Assembly (NCBI GenBank): GCA_945873625.1
Contig: CAMCDS010000002.1
Location: 85,354-149,353 of the forward strand
Direction of reading: 5' to 3'
Length of the DNA stretch: 64,000 nucleotides
Source of the DNA: an uncultured Porphyromonadaceae bacterium
Lineage (GTDB): Bacteria > Bacteroidota > Bacteroidia > Bacteroidales > Muribaculaceae
The translations under genes and the position numbers were made by a program. The notes below the pieces were generated by a model. It saw only the letters and a list, made by a program, of their open reading frames with translations. It ran no database searches and was not told the DNA's origin. The first letter of the stretch is position 1. Every line of letters starts with the position of its first letter. Positions 1 to 8,424 of this stretch are shown here, in pieces.

Positions 1-1064
1 TGCCCGACTTGCCCGAAGAGATTCCCGGCGAGACCACCAACGTGATAAGCACCAACTATTTCACTGTTTATGCCGCTCCCCGATTTGAATACTGGGTAAG
101 AAGAGTGAATTTCAGCCTGAACGTGCCTCTCAGTTTCGCGCACTATACGTTTGACAAGGCTCTTGCCGACCGAAGCGAGTTTTATTTCTCCCCCTCGCTC
201 AGCCTCAACTGGAAGCCCAACAACCGCTTCTCGATGGGGCTCAGAGGCGGAACCGGACGGTCGCCCATGAGCCTCAACATGATTCAGCCCGGCTTCGTGA
301 TGACGAGCTACCGGTCGTTCAACCGCGGTGTGGATGACTTCTATAACCTTACATCGCACCATGTCTCCGCCAGTCTCTCGTATAAACATACGCGCTACGG
401 ACTCTTTGCCAACGCGTTCGCCATGCAGTCGTGGTCGCGCAACCCATACACCCTCGCCCAGCGCCTTTATGGCGACTACGCAGTCTATTCCTACACGTCG
501 GCCAAAAGCGACGGCCAGTCGCTTTTCGCAAGCGGCAACATCGGCAAGACTCTCGACTTCATGCGTGGAAGCGTGAACGTCAATGGCTCGTTCAGTCGCT
601 CTGAATCACATCTCATATCGGAAAACTCCACGGTCAATTCCGTAGGCACCTCCTGGTCGGCAGGGCTCAGAATCAGCGGTACGCCGACGCGCTGGTTCAG
701 CTTTGACTACCGCTTTGACTGGGCTTCGAGCCGGCTGGTCATGAACGGCGAGAAGGCATCATGGCTCGGCGATATGGAAAACGAACTCATGCTCAATTTC
801 ATGCCTCACCGCAAATGGGAATGGCACATCAGCGGCGAGCACTATCGCAACGAACTCTCGGAAGGCGATTTCAAAAACGTGTTCCTTCTTGACACCAAGC
901 TGATATTCAAGCTCAACAAGCGCATCGAATTTTCGGCTACACTGAGCAACATCCTCGACCAGCGGACATATAACTACAAGTCGTACAACCAGCTCTCATC
1001 GTTCGAGAGCCAGCGCTGGCTCAGAGGTCGGGAGCTTATGATTTCCGTATCACTCAAAAAATGA
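1..1064 (+). CDS. TonB-dependent receptor-like outer-membrane barrel, C-terminal part
   Basis: The open frame runs in from the left edge without a stop, so only the C-terminal ~354 residues are seen. They are rich in alternating aromatic/polar strands (SFSLNWKPNNRFSMGLRGG-like segments), and the end is typical of a TonB-dependent receptor barrel: a SNILDQRTYNY segment and a last strand ending ...ELMISVSLKK. A GLPGLI-family gene follows 34 nt downstream, a pairing common in Bacteroidetes, where these receptors carry an N-terminal carboxypeptidase-regulatory-like domain. That domain would lie outside the window. Ligand unknown. An apparent TTG start at 9 is only the first permitted codon in the open frame and should not be taken as the true start. 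Confidence 0.8.
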   Translation, partial: PDLPEEIPGETTNVISTNYFTVYAAPRFEYWVRRVNFSLNVPLSFAHYTFDKALADRSEFYFSPSLSLNWKPNNRFSMGLRGGTGRSPMSLNMIQPGFVMTSYRSFNRGVDDFYNLTSHHVSASLSYKHTRYGLFANAFAMQSWSRNPYTLAQRLYGDYAVYSYTSAKSDGQSLFASGNIGKTLDFMRGSVNVNGSFSRSESHLISENSTVNSVGTSWSAGLRISGTPTRWFSFDYRFDWASSRLVMNGEKASWLGDMENELMLNFMPHRKWEWHISGEHYRNELSEGDFKNVFLLDTKLIFKLNKRIEFSATLSNILDQRTYNYKSYNQLSSFESQRWLRGRELMISVSLKK

Positions 1065-1098
1065 ATTCCAAGCCATAAACCGTTTATCAACAGCCGAT

Positions 1099-1947
1099 AT
1101 GAAAAAACTGATAGCAACAGCCGCACTGTGCTTCGCAGCTGCCGCAGCATCCGCACAGCAAAAAGCCGACATAGTGGTCAGCTACGATGTAGTCTCCCGG
1201 CATTGGGAGACCGACACGGTAGTCTCCGAGAGAATGACGCTGCTCGCCAACTCCTCGCAGGCCAAGTATTTCAACGACATCAGTCTTTGGAACGACTCCC
1301 TCTCCTCTACTCCCGAAGGCGCCAGACGCCTCAAAGAGATTATCTTTGCCGCCTGCGCCACACGTAATCCCGACGGCTCCATGAGTTTCGACAGCAGGAA
1401 AGGACCGGGCAAAAAGATATATACTTATGTCTTCTCCGACCTGCCGAAGGGTTCGCTTCGCTACTACGATTACTTCGCAGAGAATATGGGTTACTACGAT
1501 GAACCGGCTGACGAGATGCAATGGGAAATAGGCGACATTCAAACTGACGTGCTCGGATATGAATGTATCGAAGCCACCACCGACTATCATGGCCGAAAAT
1601 GGACCGCCTGGTTCACTCCCGACATTCCTCTCCCCTTCGGTCCGTGGAAGTTCCGCGGGCTGCCGGGACTCATCCTCAAGGCAACGGCCGACAACGGCAT
1701 GAGCTTCACGGCAAGCGGTATCGAAAAGTGCGAAAGGGTCATGACGCCCATATACTCACCCGAGAAATACGAAAAGGTAAACCGCAAAAAGGCACTTGCC
1801 GATAAGGAATACTATATCGACAACGTGGAGGCGATCCTCAAAGCAAGATTTGGCGATAACGTACAGTTTGACGACAGCGGCATAGACAGACCCAAGTATG
1901 ACGCACTCAAATACGCCATTGAACCTGACTATAAAAAATCAAAATGA
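1099..1947 (+). CDS. GLPGLI family secreted protein
   Basis: 282 residues. A Sec signal peptide is visible at residues 1-20 (MKKLIATAALCFAAAAASAQ), and the family signature GLPGLILKA occurs in the second half after a WFTPDIPLPFGPWKF stretch. GLPGLI proteins (the porph_ort family) are periplasmic or envelope proteins of Bacteroidetes with no established biochemical role, usually encoded beside TonB-dependent receptors, as here. The gene is probably co-transcribed with the receptor upstream (34 nt gap). The start is the ATG directly preceding the signal peptide. Confidence 0.9.
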   Translation: MKKLIATAALCFAAAAASAQQKADIVVSYDVVSRHWETDTVVSERMTLLANSSQAKYFNDISLWNDSLSSTPEGARRLKEIIFAACATRNPDGSMSFDSRKGPGKKIYTYVFSDLPKGSLRYYDYFAENMGYYDEPADEMQWEIGDIQTDVLGYECIEATTDYHGRKWTAWFTPDIPLPFGPWKFRGLPGLILKATADNGMSFTASGIEKCERVMTPIYSPEKYEKVNRKKALADKEYYIDNVEAILKARFGDNVQFDDSGIDRPKYDALKYAIEPDYKKSK

Positions 1948-1955
1948 GATGAGAA

Positions 1956-2096
1956 ATGCTCAAGACGTTATTCATGATTATCGACAACCCCTACGCATAC
2001 CTTGCCGCCAAGACGGGACAGACATTCGATGCCTCGGAAGAGGACGATGATGAAAAACTCGAGGGCTGGGATATGATTGAAACCGACTTCCATTGA
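1956..2096 (+). CDS. possible 46-residue acidic protein
   Basis: ATG 8 nt after the GLPGLI stop, reading 46 codons to TGA. The product begins MLKTLFMIIDNPYAYLAAKT and has an acidic run (EEDDDE) near the middle. No family is recognised. It could be a real small protein translated by coupling to the GLPGLI gene, or a decayed remnant. There is no other coding explanation for this strip, and the next feature downstream is a strong hairpin at 2140. Confidence 0.35.
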   Translation: MLKTLFMIIDNPYAYLAAKTGQTFDASEEDDDEKLEGWDMIETDFH

Positions 2097-2139
2097 TTTC
2101 AGTCGGCTGAAAAATCTCACCCAACTATTCTGAATCTGA

Positions 2140-2171
2140 AAAGCGCGCGAAGCTTTTGCTTCGCGCGCTTT
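2140..2171. terminator. 14-bp perfect hairpin, likely terminator of the receptor/GLPGLI unit
   Basis: Arms 2140-2153 (AAAGCGCGCGAAGC) and 2158-2171 are exact reverse complements with a TTTT loop. It lies 44 nt after the small ORF and reads into a short T run on the + strand. It is the most likely 3' end of the first transcript; an operator or repeat role is not excluded. Confidence 0.55.
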
Positions 2172-2244
2172 CCGTCCCCGTGTGCGGCATTTATGCCGCT
2201 TTTGCCTCGCGTGCCTTCCGTCCCGTGAGCGGCATTTATGCCGC
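2170..2244 (+). repeat. two direct copies of a ~30-bp unit with a GCGGCATTTATGCCGC palindrome
   Basis: A unit beginning TTCCGTCC(C)CGTG and ending in the palindrome GCGGCATTTATGCCGC occurs at 2170-2199 and 2216-2244, about 45 nt apart. Each palindrome can fold as a 6-7 bp hairpin. Both copies sit in the non-coding spacer between the GLPGLI unit and tRNA-Ala. Confidence 0.6.
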
Positions 2245-2290
2245 ATCCCAAAGCTCTTTGAAAGCATAGAATACGGGAATTGAGCATAAT

Positions 2291-2327
2291 AAAAAAACCG
2301 AACTAGAAACTGATTTCTGATTCGGTT
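2291..2327 (-). terminator. intrinsic terminator of tRNA-Ala
   Basis: On the minus strand, directly after the tRNA, AACCGAATCAGAAA pairs with TTTCTAGTTCGGTT (13 of 14 positions, loop TCAG), followed by a run of T. Position and shape fit a Rho-independent terminator for the tRNA. Confidence 0.75.
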
Positions 2328-2329
2328 CG

Positions 2330-2403
2330 TGGAGCATACCAGACTCGAACTGGTCACCTCTTGACTGCCAGTCAAACGCTCTAGCCAGATGAGCTAATGC
2401 CCC
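2330..2403 (-). tRNA. tRNA-Ala (anticodon GGC)
   Basis: Reading the minus strand, the acceptor arm GGGGCAT pairs with ATGCTCC. The anticodon stem TTTGA/TCAAG encloses the loop CTGGCAG with anticodon GGC, and a T arm with TTCGAGT is present. The discriminator is A, and CCA is not encoded, so it would be added after transcription. Length 74 nt, with its own promoter upstream and terminator downstream. Confidence 0.93.
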
Positions 2404-2420
2404 GTTGTTTTTTCACGATG

Positions 2421-2451
2421 CAAAGTTAGGCATTATTTCTGAACTGACAAA
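2421..2451 (-). promoter_or_regulatory. Bacteroidetes-type promoter for tRNA-Ala
   Basis: On the minus strand TTTG (2448-2451), 19 nt, then TAACTTTG (2421-2428), an exact match to the TTTG/TAnnTTTG consensus. Transcription would start around 2414, about 11 nt before the tRNA. Confidence 0.75.
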
Positions 2452-2624
2452 ATTTTCAGGCCACTTTTTTCAAACTTTTTTCGCTCAAAATCTTCCTCTA
2501 ATGACATTATATACTGAATACCAATATATTGAAGCCTAAAATTATTTTTATTACAATATCCTCGTTTTTCAGTAATGAAGGCCGATTTTTGGCCGGTAGC
2601 GGATTTATTACTAATTTCGCATAT

Positions 2625-3248
2625 ATGATTTCAACTATAAAAAAATATTTCCCTTCCATTTCACAGGTGCAGACTGAGCAGTTTGAGACAATGATGCGCC
2701 TCTATCCGGAATGGAACGCGAAGATAAACGTCATCTCGCGTAAGGACATCGACAATCTCGAAGTGAACCATCTACTCCACTCACTCGCCATATATAAGTT
2801 CATACGCTTCACTGACGGCAGCCGTATCCTCGATTTCGGAAGCGGCGGAGGCTTGCCAGGTCTTCCGCTGGCAGTGATGATGCCGGAGGTACACTTCCAT
2901 CTCATCGACCGCATCGGGAAGAAGATGAGGGTGGCCGAAGAGATTGCACGCGAGGCCGGACTGACAAATGTGTCTTTTCAGCACGGTGATATAGGTGAAT
3001 GCCACGAAAAGTTTGATTTTGTGGTGAGTCGTGCCGTGATGCCGCAGCCCGACCTGCTGAAACTTTCGAAAAAGAACATCTCGCAGGTTCAGCGCAACGG
3101 ACTTCCCAACGGCCTCATCTCGCTCAAGGGGGGCGAACTCGGCAACGAGCTGAAAACCATAGCGGCTAAAACGGAAGTGGCCGACCTCTCGCGTTATTTT
3201 GAAGAACCATTCTTCGACACAAAGAAACTCGTATATACAATCTGTTGA
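2625..3248 (+). CDS. rsmG: 16S rRNA (guanine-527-N7)-methyltransferase RsmG
   Basis: 207 residues, the usual RsmG size. It methylates N7 of G527 in 16S rRNA using S-adenosylmethionine. The SAM-binding glycine loop ILDFGSGGGLPGL is at about residues 68-80, followed by the acidic strand VHFHLIDR and, later, a FDFVVSRAVMP motif. The open frame extends 32 codons upstream, but that part is unlike RsmG, and the ATG at 2625 starts the conserved N-terminus MISTIKKYFP. Its stop overlaps the surroundings of the next gene's start, so the two are probably co-transcribed. Confidence 0.93.
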   Translation: MISTIKKYFPSISQVQTEQFETMMRLYPEWNAKINVISRKDIDNLEVNHLLHSLAIYKFIRFTDGSRILDFGSGGGLPGLPLAVMMPEVHFHLIDRIGKKMRVAEEIAREAGLTNVSFQHGDIGECHEKFDFVVSRAVMPQPDLLKLSKKNISQVQRNGLPNGLISLKGGELGNELKTIAAKTEVADLSRYFEEPFFDTKKLVYTIC

Positions 3249-3253
3249 TACAC

Positions 3254-3901
3254 ATGGCACTGAAAACAGCCCGATTTGAATTCTCTCTCTTTGGAATAAA
3301 CACTTACGTGGTCTACGACCCGGAGACCCGCGACTGCGCCATCATCGATCCCGGAATGATGGGTATCGAAGAGGAAAATGCCATGCGCAATTTCCTCAAA
3401 AGAGAGAACCTGACCGTAAGGCACCTCATAAACACTCATCTGCACATCGACCATGCCGTAGGCGACAGATTCGTGTCGGAGACATACGGGGTGCCGCTCG
3501 AGGCCCACAAGGCCGACGAGCCGCTTATGCAGCGGATACTGCAGCAAGCCGAGATGTTCGGAATCAAAGAGAAGGTCAACGTGGTCGACATAGGAAAGTA
3601 TCTCGAAGCCGGCGACAGAATCAAGATCGGAGGCGGTGAGCTTGAGGTAATCCACGTGCCCGGGCACAGCCAGGGTCATATCGTGCTCTACGACCGTGCC
3701 GACGGTTGTCTTTACGGAGGCGACGTCCTCTTTCAGGGCAGCATCGGACGCACCGACCTTCCCGGCGGAGACTATACACAGCTCGTAAGCGGCATAAAGT
3801 CAAAACTGCTCACACTTCCCGACGATACGGTAGTTTTCCCCGGACACGGTGAAGCAACTACCATCGGCCACGAAAAAGCCTACAACGGCTTCCTCCGCTG
3901 A
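3254..3901 (+). CDS. MBL-fold metallo-hydrolase (glyoxalase II-like)
   Basis: 215 residues. The metal-binding signature THLHIDH is at residues 61-67. Further likely ligands are H138 in VPGHSQGH, D157 in GGDVLF and H198 in FPGHGEATT, the pattern of glyoxalase II/YcbL-type hydrolases that carry a binuclear metal centre. The substrate is not known; thioester hydrolysis is the usual guess for this subgroup. A TTG at 3245 would overlap rsmG, but the ATG at 3254 gives the family-like N-terminus. Cytoplasmic, 5 nt after rsmG. Confidence 0.85.
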   Translation: MALKTARFEFSLFGINTYVVYDPETRDCAIIDPGMMGIEEENAMRNFLKRENLTVRHLINTHLHIDHAVGDRFVSETYGVPLEAHKADEPLMQRILQQAEMFGIKEKVNVVDIGKYLEAGDRIKIGGGELEVIHVPGHSQGHIVLYDRADGCLYGGDVLFQGSIGRTDLPGGDYTQLVSGIKSKLLTLPDDTVVFPGHGEATTIGHEKAYNGFLR

Positions 3902-3915
3902 GACAATACGGAATT

Positions 3916-3955
3916 AAATACATCGCCCTTCGAGTCGTCGAAGGGCGATGTATTT
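3916..3955. terminator. bidirectional terminator, 18-bp perfect stem
   Basis: Arms 3916-3933 and 3938-3955 are exact reverse complements with a GTCG loop. The stem begins AAATACATCG and ends CGATGTATTT, so it has A/T flanks for both directions. It lies between the convergent MBL hydrolase (+) and feoB (-). Confidence 0.85.
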
Positions 3956-3972
3956 ATATATGGACGGGGTTG

Positions 3973-6426
3973 TCAGTAAAGCATCATTCCTATCCGATAC
4001 ACGATGAATGATATCAGCCATGCGAGGCCGGTGTTGTAAAGCACAGAGAATGCGCCATATTTCCATGAACCGGTTTCCTTGACAATGGCCGTAACCGACG
4101 CGACACAAGGGAAATAGAGAAGCACAAATATCATGAATACTATGGCCTTAAGCGGAGTGAACGGCGTCTCGCCCGTAATCTTCGATGGCGTCTGCAAGCG
4201 CTTCGCAAGCAGCTCGTCGTCATCATCTCCACCTACATAAAGCACCCCGAGCGTCGACACCACTATCTCCTTGGCGGCGGCGCCGGCTATCAGCGACACG
4301 CTTACCTTCCAGTCGAAGCCGAGGGGACTGACCACAGGCTCACAGAAACGTCCTATTCGACCCAGTACGGATTCCTGCTGCTGATATTCGCTAACAATCA
4401 TTTCTGTGCGTACATCGGCGGGTATCGAGTCGGCTCCGACGGCCTGCATCTCGGTAAGCGAGGCGGCCATGAACGGCGCGGGCACATCCTCGGCCGTGCG
4501 CTGCGGGAAGTAAGAGAGAGCCCAGATAATTATAGAGGCCACAAGGATGATGCCTCCCATCTTGCGGATGTACTGCACGGCTTTAGCCCACATGTTCCTG
4601 ACAGTGGCTTTGGCAGTAGGTATGCGGTAAGGGGGCAGCTCCATGACAAACGGCGTCTCGTCTTTCTTAAACCAGAACTTGCGGAGCATCCAGGCCGTGA
4701 AGACAGCCACCGCTATGCCGAGTATATACAACCCGGTGAATACGAGCGAACCATGCTCCGGGAAGAAAGCCCCTACGAGCAACACATATATAGGTATTCG
4801 CGCCGAGCAGCTTATGAAGGGATTGATGAGGATGGTGATGAGCCGGCTCGAACGGCTCTCGATGATTCTTGTAGACATGATGGCAGGCACATTGCAGCCG
4901 AAGCCCATCACAAGAGGGATGAACGACTTTCCGTGGAGTCCCATCCTGTGCATCAGCTTGTCCATGATGAACGCCACCCTCGCCATATAGCCGGAATCCT
5001 CCATGAATGATATGAAGAAGTACAGGATAAGGATGTTGGGCAGAAACACCACTACCCCGCCTACGCCGCCTATTATGCCGTCGAGCAGCAGGTCCTTGAA
5101 GGGACCGTCGGCCATAGCGCCGCCAATGGTTTCCGAAAGCCACGCCACTCCCGATTCGATCCATTCCATCGGATAGGACCCAAGCTCGAACGTACACCAG
5201 AACATAAACCACATCACGAGGAAGAAAATCGGGAATCCGAACAGCTTGTTGGTTACAAACGAATCGATGATTCTTGTCGATTTCTCCTCATGCTTCTCGT
5301 TTGCCTCCACCGTCTCGGCGAGGGCGCCGTTGATGAAACCGTATTTCTCGCCTGCGATAGCCGAATTCACGTCTTCGCCGAGCGTCCGCGCCACGCGTGC
5401 TGCCTGCTCGTCGCGCAGAGTCTTCCATGCAGGATAGTTGGCATATTTTGAAAGAAGCCTGTCAACCTCCGGGTCAGCCTCGAGAAACTTGATGGCGAGA
5501 TAGCGAGGCGAAAAATGCTGGGCTATCTCCGGGTCCTGCTTGAAGGCGTCCTTGATGGGATTGATCGCTTCCTCAATTTCAGGGCGCATCCTGACGTGAA
5601 TATGGCGCACATCGGAATGACGCATCTCGTAGACGTCGATTATGGTGTCGAGCAGACGGTCAACGCCCTCTCCCGTAGATGCCGTGGTAGGCACGATGGG
5701 CACTCCGAGCATCTTGCCGAGAGTAGAATAGTCGAGACGCATCCCTGAGCGTTTAAGCTCGTCGTACATATTGAGGTCAATCACCATGCTGCGGTTCATA
5801 TCGATCAGCTCAGTGGTGAGATAGAGGTTGCGTTCCAGATTCGACCCGACCACCACATTGACAATTACGTCGGGCGTCTCCTCGCGGAGATAGCGCATCA
5901 CGTAAAGCTCCTCGGGAGAATAAGCCGAAAGGGAGTAAGTGCCGGGAAGGTCTACTATATGAAACTTGTAGCCCTTGTATGCCATGGAGCCTTCCTTTGC
6001 CCCTACCGTTACACCGGCATAGTTGCCGACGTGCTCATGCGCGCCTGACACTATGTTGAAGAGCGATGTCTTTCCGCAGTTAGGGTTGCCGATGAGAGCC
6101 ACGTTGATGACGCGGTCGCTTCTGAACGACGAAGCGGGCGACCCGTCGTCGTGCAACGCCGTATCGGCGTGCGGCCCGTGGTGCTTGCGGGCGTTCCACT
6201 CGCTGAGCGGAAGCACCTCGATCATATCTCCCTCCATTCGGCGGAGCGAGACCTCATAGTCCATTATGGAATACTTCACCGGATCTTGCAGCGGAGCGTT
6301 CAGGATAGAGGTTACCTCTCTCCCCTTTACGAATCCCATCTCCATGACGCGCTTGCGGAATGCGCCGTGTCCATGAATCTTTGTGATGACGGCTGTCTGT
6401 CCGGGTTGCAGTTCGGATAGTCGCAT
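3973..6426 (-). CDS. feoB: FeoA-FeoB fusion, ferrous iron transporter
   Basis: 817 residues from the ATG at 6426 (MRLSELQPGQ). Residues ~1-75 are a FeoA/SH3-like domain and a linker follows. The G domain has P-loop GNPNCGKT at 113-120 and DLPG at 159-162. The membrane part carries the FeoB Gate segments (for example MSTRIIESRSSRL and a GAAAKEIVVSTLG stretch). It takes up Fe2+ across the inner membrane, with GTP binding modulating transport. The frame is open 18 codons further to 6480, but homologous Bacteroidetes fusions begin at MRLS. A -7 element and a 6-bp inverted repeat lie upstream (6530-6551). The two domains are separate proteins in most Proteobacteria. Confidence 0.95.
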   Translation of the reverse strand: MRLSELQPGQTAVITKIHGHGAFRKRVMEMGFVKGREVTSILNAPLQDPVKYSIMDYEVSLRRMEGDMIEVLPLSEWNARKHHGPHADTALHDDGSPASSFRSDRVINVALIGNPNCGKTSLFNIVSGAHEHVGNYAGVTVGAKEGSMAYKGYKFHIVDLPGTYSLSAYSPEELYVMRYLREETPDVIVNVVVGSNLERNLYLTTELIDMNRSMVIDLNMYDELKRSGMRLDYSTLGKMLGVPIVPTTASTGEGVDRLLDTIIDVYEMRHSDVRHIHVRMRPEIEEAINPIKDAFKQDPEIAQHFSPRYLAIKFLEADPEVDRLLSKYANYPAWKTLRDEQAARVARTLGEDVNSAIAGEKYGFINGALAETVEANEKHEEKSTRIIDSFVTNKLFGFPIFFLVMWFMFWCTFELGSYPMEWIESGVAWLSETIGGAMADGPFKDLLLDGIIGGVGGVVVFLPNILILYFFISFMEDSGYMARVAFIMDKLMHRMGLHGKSFIPLVMGFGCNVPAIMSTRIIESRSSRLITILINPFISCSARIPIYVLLVGAFFPEHGSLVFTGLYILGIAVAVFTAWMLRKFWFKKDETPFVMELPPYRIPTAKATVRNMWAKAVQYIRKMGGIILVASIIIWALSYFPQRTAEDVPAPFMAASLTEMQAVGADSIPADVRTEMIVSEYQQQESVLGRIGRFCEPVVSPLGFDWKVSVSLIAGAAAKEIVVSTLGVLYVGGDDDDELLAKRLQTPSKITGETPFTPLKAIVFMIFVLLYFPCVASVTAIVKETGSWKYGAFSVLYNTGLAWLISFIVYRIGMMLY

Positions 6427-6529
6427 ATCTGTCTGAGTGTAGCCGCGAGGTGTGGACGCGGCATCTGCAAAATTACTCAAATCTTCGCAGATGCCGTGCG
6501 TAAAAGGATGGAAATATAGAGCCGGGTGG

Positions 6530-6551
6530 CAAAAATACCTAACAATAGGTA
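6530..6551 (-). promoter_or_regulatory. feoAB promoter -7 element with adjoining inverted repeat
   Basis: TATTTTTG on the minus strand (6530-6537) fits TAnnTTTG. Overlapping its upstream edge is TACCTA-N4-TAGGTA (6536-6551). An operator at this spot would control feoAB, possibly in response to iron. The regulator is unknown, and the repeat does not match the classical Fur box. Confidence 0.45.
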
Positions 6552-6558
6552 CTTTCAG

Positions 6559-7953
6559 TCAGTCATTCCTCATATCCGGAAGGGGAAGCGAAATTATCGG
6601 AGCCGACAAGGAGGCATAGCCTACTGAAAGCCCTTTGCGGAATCGGCTGATGAGCTGTGAATACATTTCGCTGAACCCGGGTATGAAGTCCGACTTACCC
6701 TCTTCATCGAGCCGGCACATAAGATCGCCTACAGTTAGCAGCGAGGGCTCAAGTGCCGGCACTACAGCCGTCCTGCCGTTTTCCACAGGAATGGTCAGCA
6801 TCACTCCCGCCTTCTTAAGGCAGTCTACCGAATGTACCACAAGCTTCATCGGAAGGTCGTAGTCGCGCGAGAGCTGATACATGGTGTAGGGCTTTCCGCT
6901 CCGCCTGAATTTTCTGAACACAAGTGCCGTGATGACAAGCGTAACCTCCTTGCGATAGTTTTCCGACACATCGGTTACGTCGCCGAGATAATTATAGGAG
7001 AATACATTTTGGAGCGAATAGGTGAAGACGCATCCCGAGAGCAGTATCAGCCATGAGAGCTGGAGCCAGATAAGCATAAGGGGGAGGAAGGCAAACGAAC
7101 CGTAGATGGCGTTGTATTTCGTAACGTATATCTGACCGTTGACAAACAGCAGTTGCAGTATCTGAAACGATATTGCGGACACAAGTCCGGAGATGGCCGC
7201 ATATTTGAACGTTACCTTCGTATTGGGGATGAGGAAATATGAGAGGGAGAAAGCGAGCCATGCGAGCACCAGCGGAGCCATCTCGAGAAGGCTGTTGAAC
7301 ACAGGCGTCAGGAAGGGCAGGCGGAGGTTTTCCTGAATTATGGTCGACATGAATATAGACGCGCCCGACGAGCATATCATCAGCACCGGAACCATCAGGC
7401 AGATTGCGATGTAGTCGGTAACCTTCTGGGGAAACGAACGGTCTTTGGTGATTCCCCAGATGCTGTTGAAGGCATTTTCTATATTTGAGAGAAGCGATAT
7501 GAGCGTCCAGAGCAACATGATGATGCCTATGCCGACAAACACCCCTTGCGACGACTCTTTCAGATATGAGTCGACAAACTTCAGGGCCGTCGAGAGCGCC
7601 TTCTGCTGAGCAGGGAAATAGACATAAAGCTCCTTCTGCACGAGATTCTGGAAACCGAAGCCCCGGCTGATGGCAAACAGAAGCGCGAGAGCCGGCACAA
7701 TGGCCAGCACCGTGGAATAAGTCAGCGACATTGATTTATTCTGCAATCCGCGATCCATGAACGAACGGACAGCAAGGTTGACGGTCTTTATTATACGCAC
7801 ACCGACTGTCTGCCTGGGATCACGCCACACACCCGTCCAGCAGTATTCATATATTGCTGTGCCCCTGGCTATCAGCTTCGAGATGCCCGATGGCTTCTTC
7901 TCCGCGTCGCCGGAGACGTTTGCTACTTTTGATTTTTTGGAATCGTCTGTCAT
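6559..7953 (-). CDS. YihY/virulence factor BrkB family membrane protein
   Basis: 464 residues. After a polar N-terminus come several hydrophobic segments typical of YihY/BrkB: an amphipathic NKSMSLTYSTVLAIVPAL region, then LLWTLISLLSNIENAFNSIW, then membrane spans to about residue 340. A soluble C-terminal extension of ~115 residues follows (MKLVVHSVDCLKKAGVML), with winged-helix-like character. The function is unsettled; older literature called it RNase BN, which is wrong for this family. The frame stays open to 8094, but that would run through the RNase P terminator and RNA, so the ATG at 7953 (MTDDSKKSKV) is the start. Confidence 0.88.
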   Translation of the reverse strand: MTDDSKKSKVANVSGDAEKKPSGISKLIARGTAIYEYCWTGVWRDPRQTVGVRIIKTVNLAVRSFMDRGLQNKSMSLTYSTVLAIVPALALLFAISRGFGFQNLVQKELYVYFPAQQKALSTALKFVDSYLKESSQGVFVGIGIIMLLWTLISLLSNIENAFNSIWGITKDRSFPQKVTDYIAICLMVPVLMICSSGASIFMSTIIQENLRLPFLTPVFNSLLEMAPLVLAWLAFSLSYFLIPNTKVTFKYAAISGLVSAISFQILQLLFVNGQIYVTKYNAIYGSFAFLPLMLIWLQLSWLILLSGCVFTYSLQNVFSYNYLGDVTDVSENYRKEVTLVITALVFRKFRRSGKPYTMYQLSRDYDLPMKLVVHSVDCLKKAGVMLTIPVENGRTAVVPALEPSLLTVGDLMCRLDEEGKSDFIPGFSEMYSQLISRFRKGLSVGYASLSAPIISLPLPDMRND

Positions 7954-7980
7954 AGTATCTTGCAGTGAGGAAATATAAAG

Positions 7981-8020
7981 AAGGGTCGCGGCGGAATCAA
8001 AACCTGCTGACGCGACCCTT
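7981..8020 (-). terminator. terminator-like hairpin downstream of rnpB
   Basis: AAGGGTCGCG (7981-7990) and CGCGACCCTT (8011-8020) are exact reverse complements. On the minus strand the stem is followed by CTTTATATTT. It lies just after the RNase P RNA and before the yihY-like gene. Confidence 0.65.
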
Positions 8021-8031
8021 CGGAAATAAGA

Positions 8032-8404
8032 ATGCAGAAGCGCTGTAAGCCGGGTTATGTCGCGGCATCCGCTTAGGGACGCCGGTTCTGTCATTTATCT
8101 ACGCCGCGCTGTTGCCAGCGGGCTGAAGCAGCCTACCCCCCGGCAAAGGACGAGCAATCCTTATCTGCCGGTATACTTGGCCTTGCAACTCATAGGATGT
8201 ACGGCCCGGGATGTCGCCATTCCGGCCGGTGGGCTCTTACCCCGCCTTTTCACCCTTACCGCAGCCGTGGCCGCGGCGGTTATTCTCTGTTACATTACCC
8301 CTGCCGTCGCCGGCAGCTTTCCGTTAGGAAGTATGATGCTCTGCGTTGCCCGGACTTTCCTCTTGACGCTGCGGGGCGTCAAGCGACAGAACGCGCTTCT
8401 GCAT
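8032..8404 (-). ncRNA. rnpB: RNase P RNA (bacterial type A)
   Basis: On the minus strand the ends ATGCAGAAGCGC and GCGCTTCTGCAT form a perfect P1 helix. The universally conserved GAGGAAAGTCCGGGC (from about 8363 down to 8349) follows near the 5' end. ACAGAA and the 3' conserved CCGGCTTA occur in order, and the length (~373 nt) is normal. It is the catalytic RNA that removes tRNA 5' leaders. Open frames across this stretch on both strands are spurious. No clear promoter is visible between it and the DUF308 gene 20 nt upstream, so its 5' end could come from a longer transcript. Confidence 0.95.
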
Positions 8405-8424
8405 TTATACGTAATCGATATTTT

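Noticed and set aside
1087-1590. 167-codon frame antisense to the GLPGLI gene
   Set aside because: Shadow of a gene with a clear signal peptide and family motif on the other strand.
1968-2375. 135-codon frame on the - strand
   Set aside because: Runs through tRNA-Ala, its terminator and the hairpin cluster; not protein-like.
7954-8094. N-terminal extension of the YihY-like protein
   Set aside because: It would translate the 3' end of rnpB and its terminator; the ATG at 7953 begins the family-like protein.
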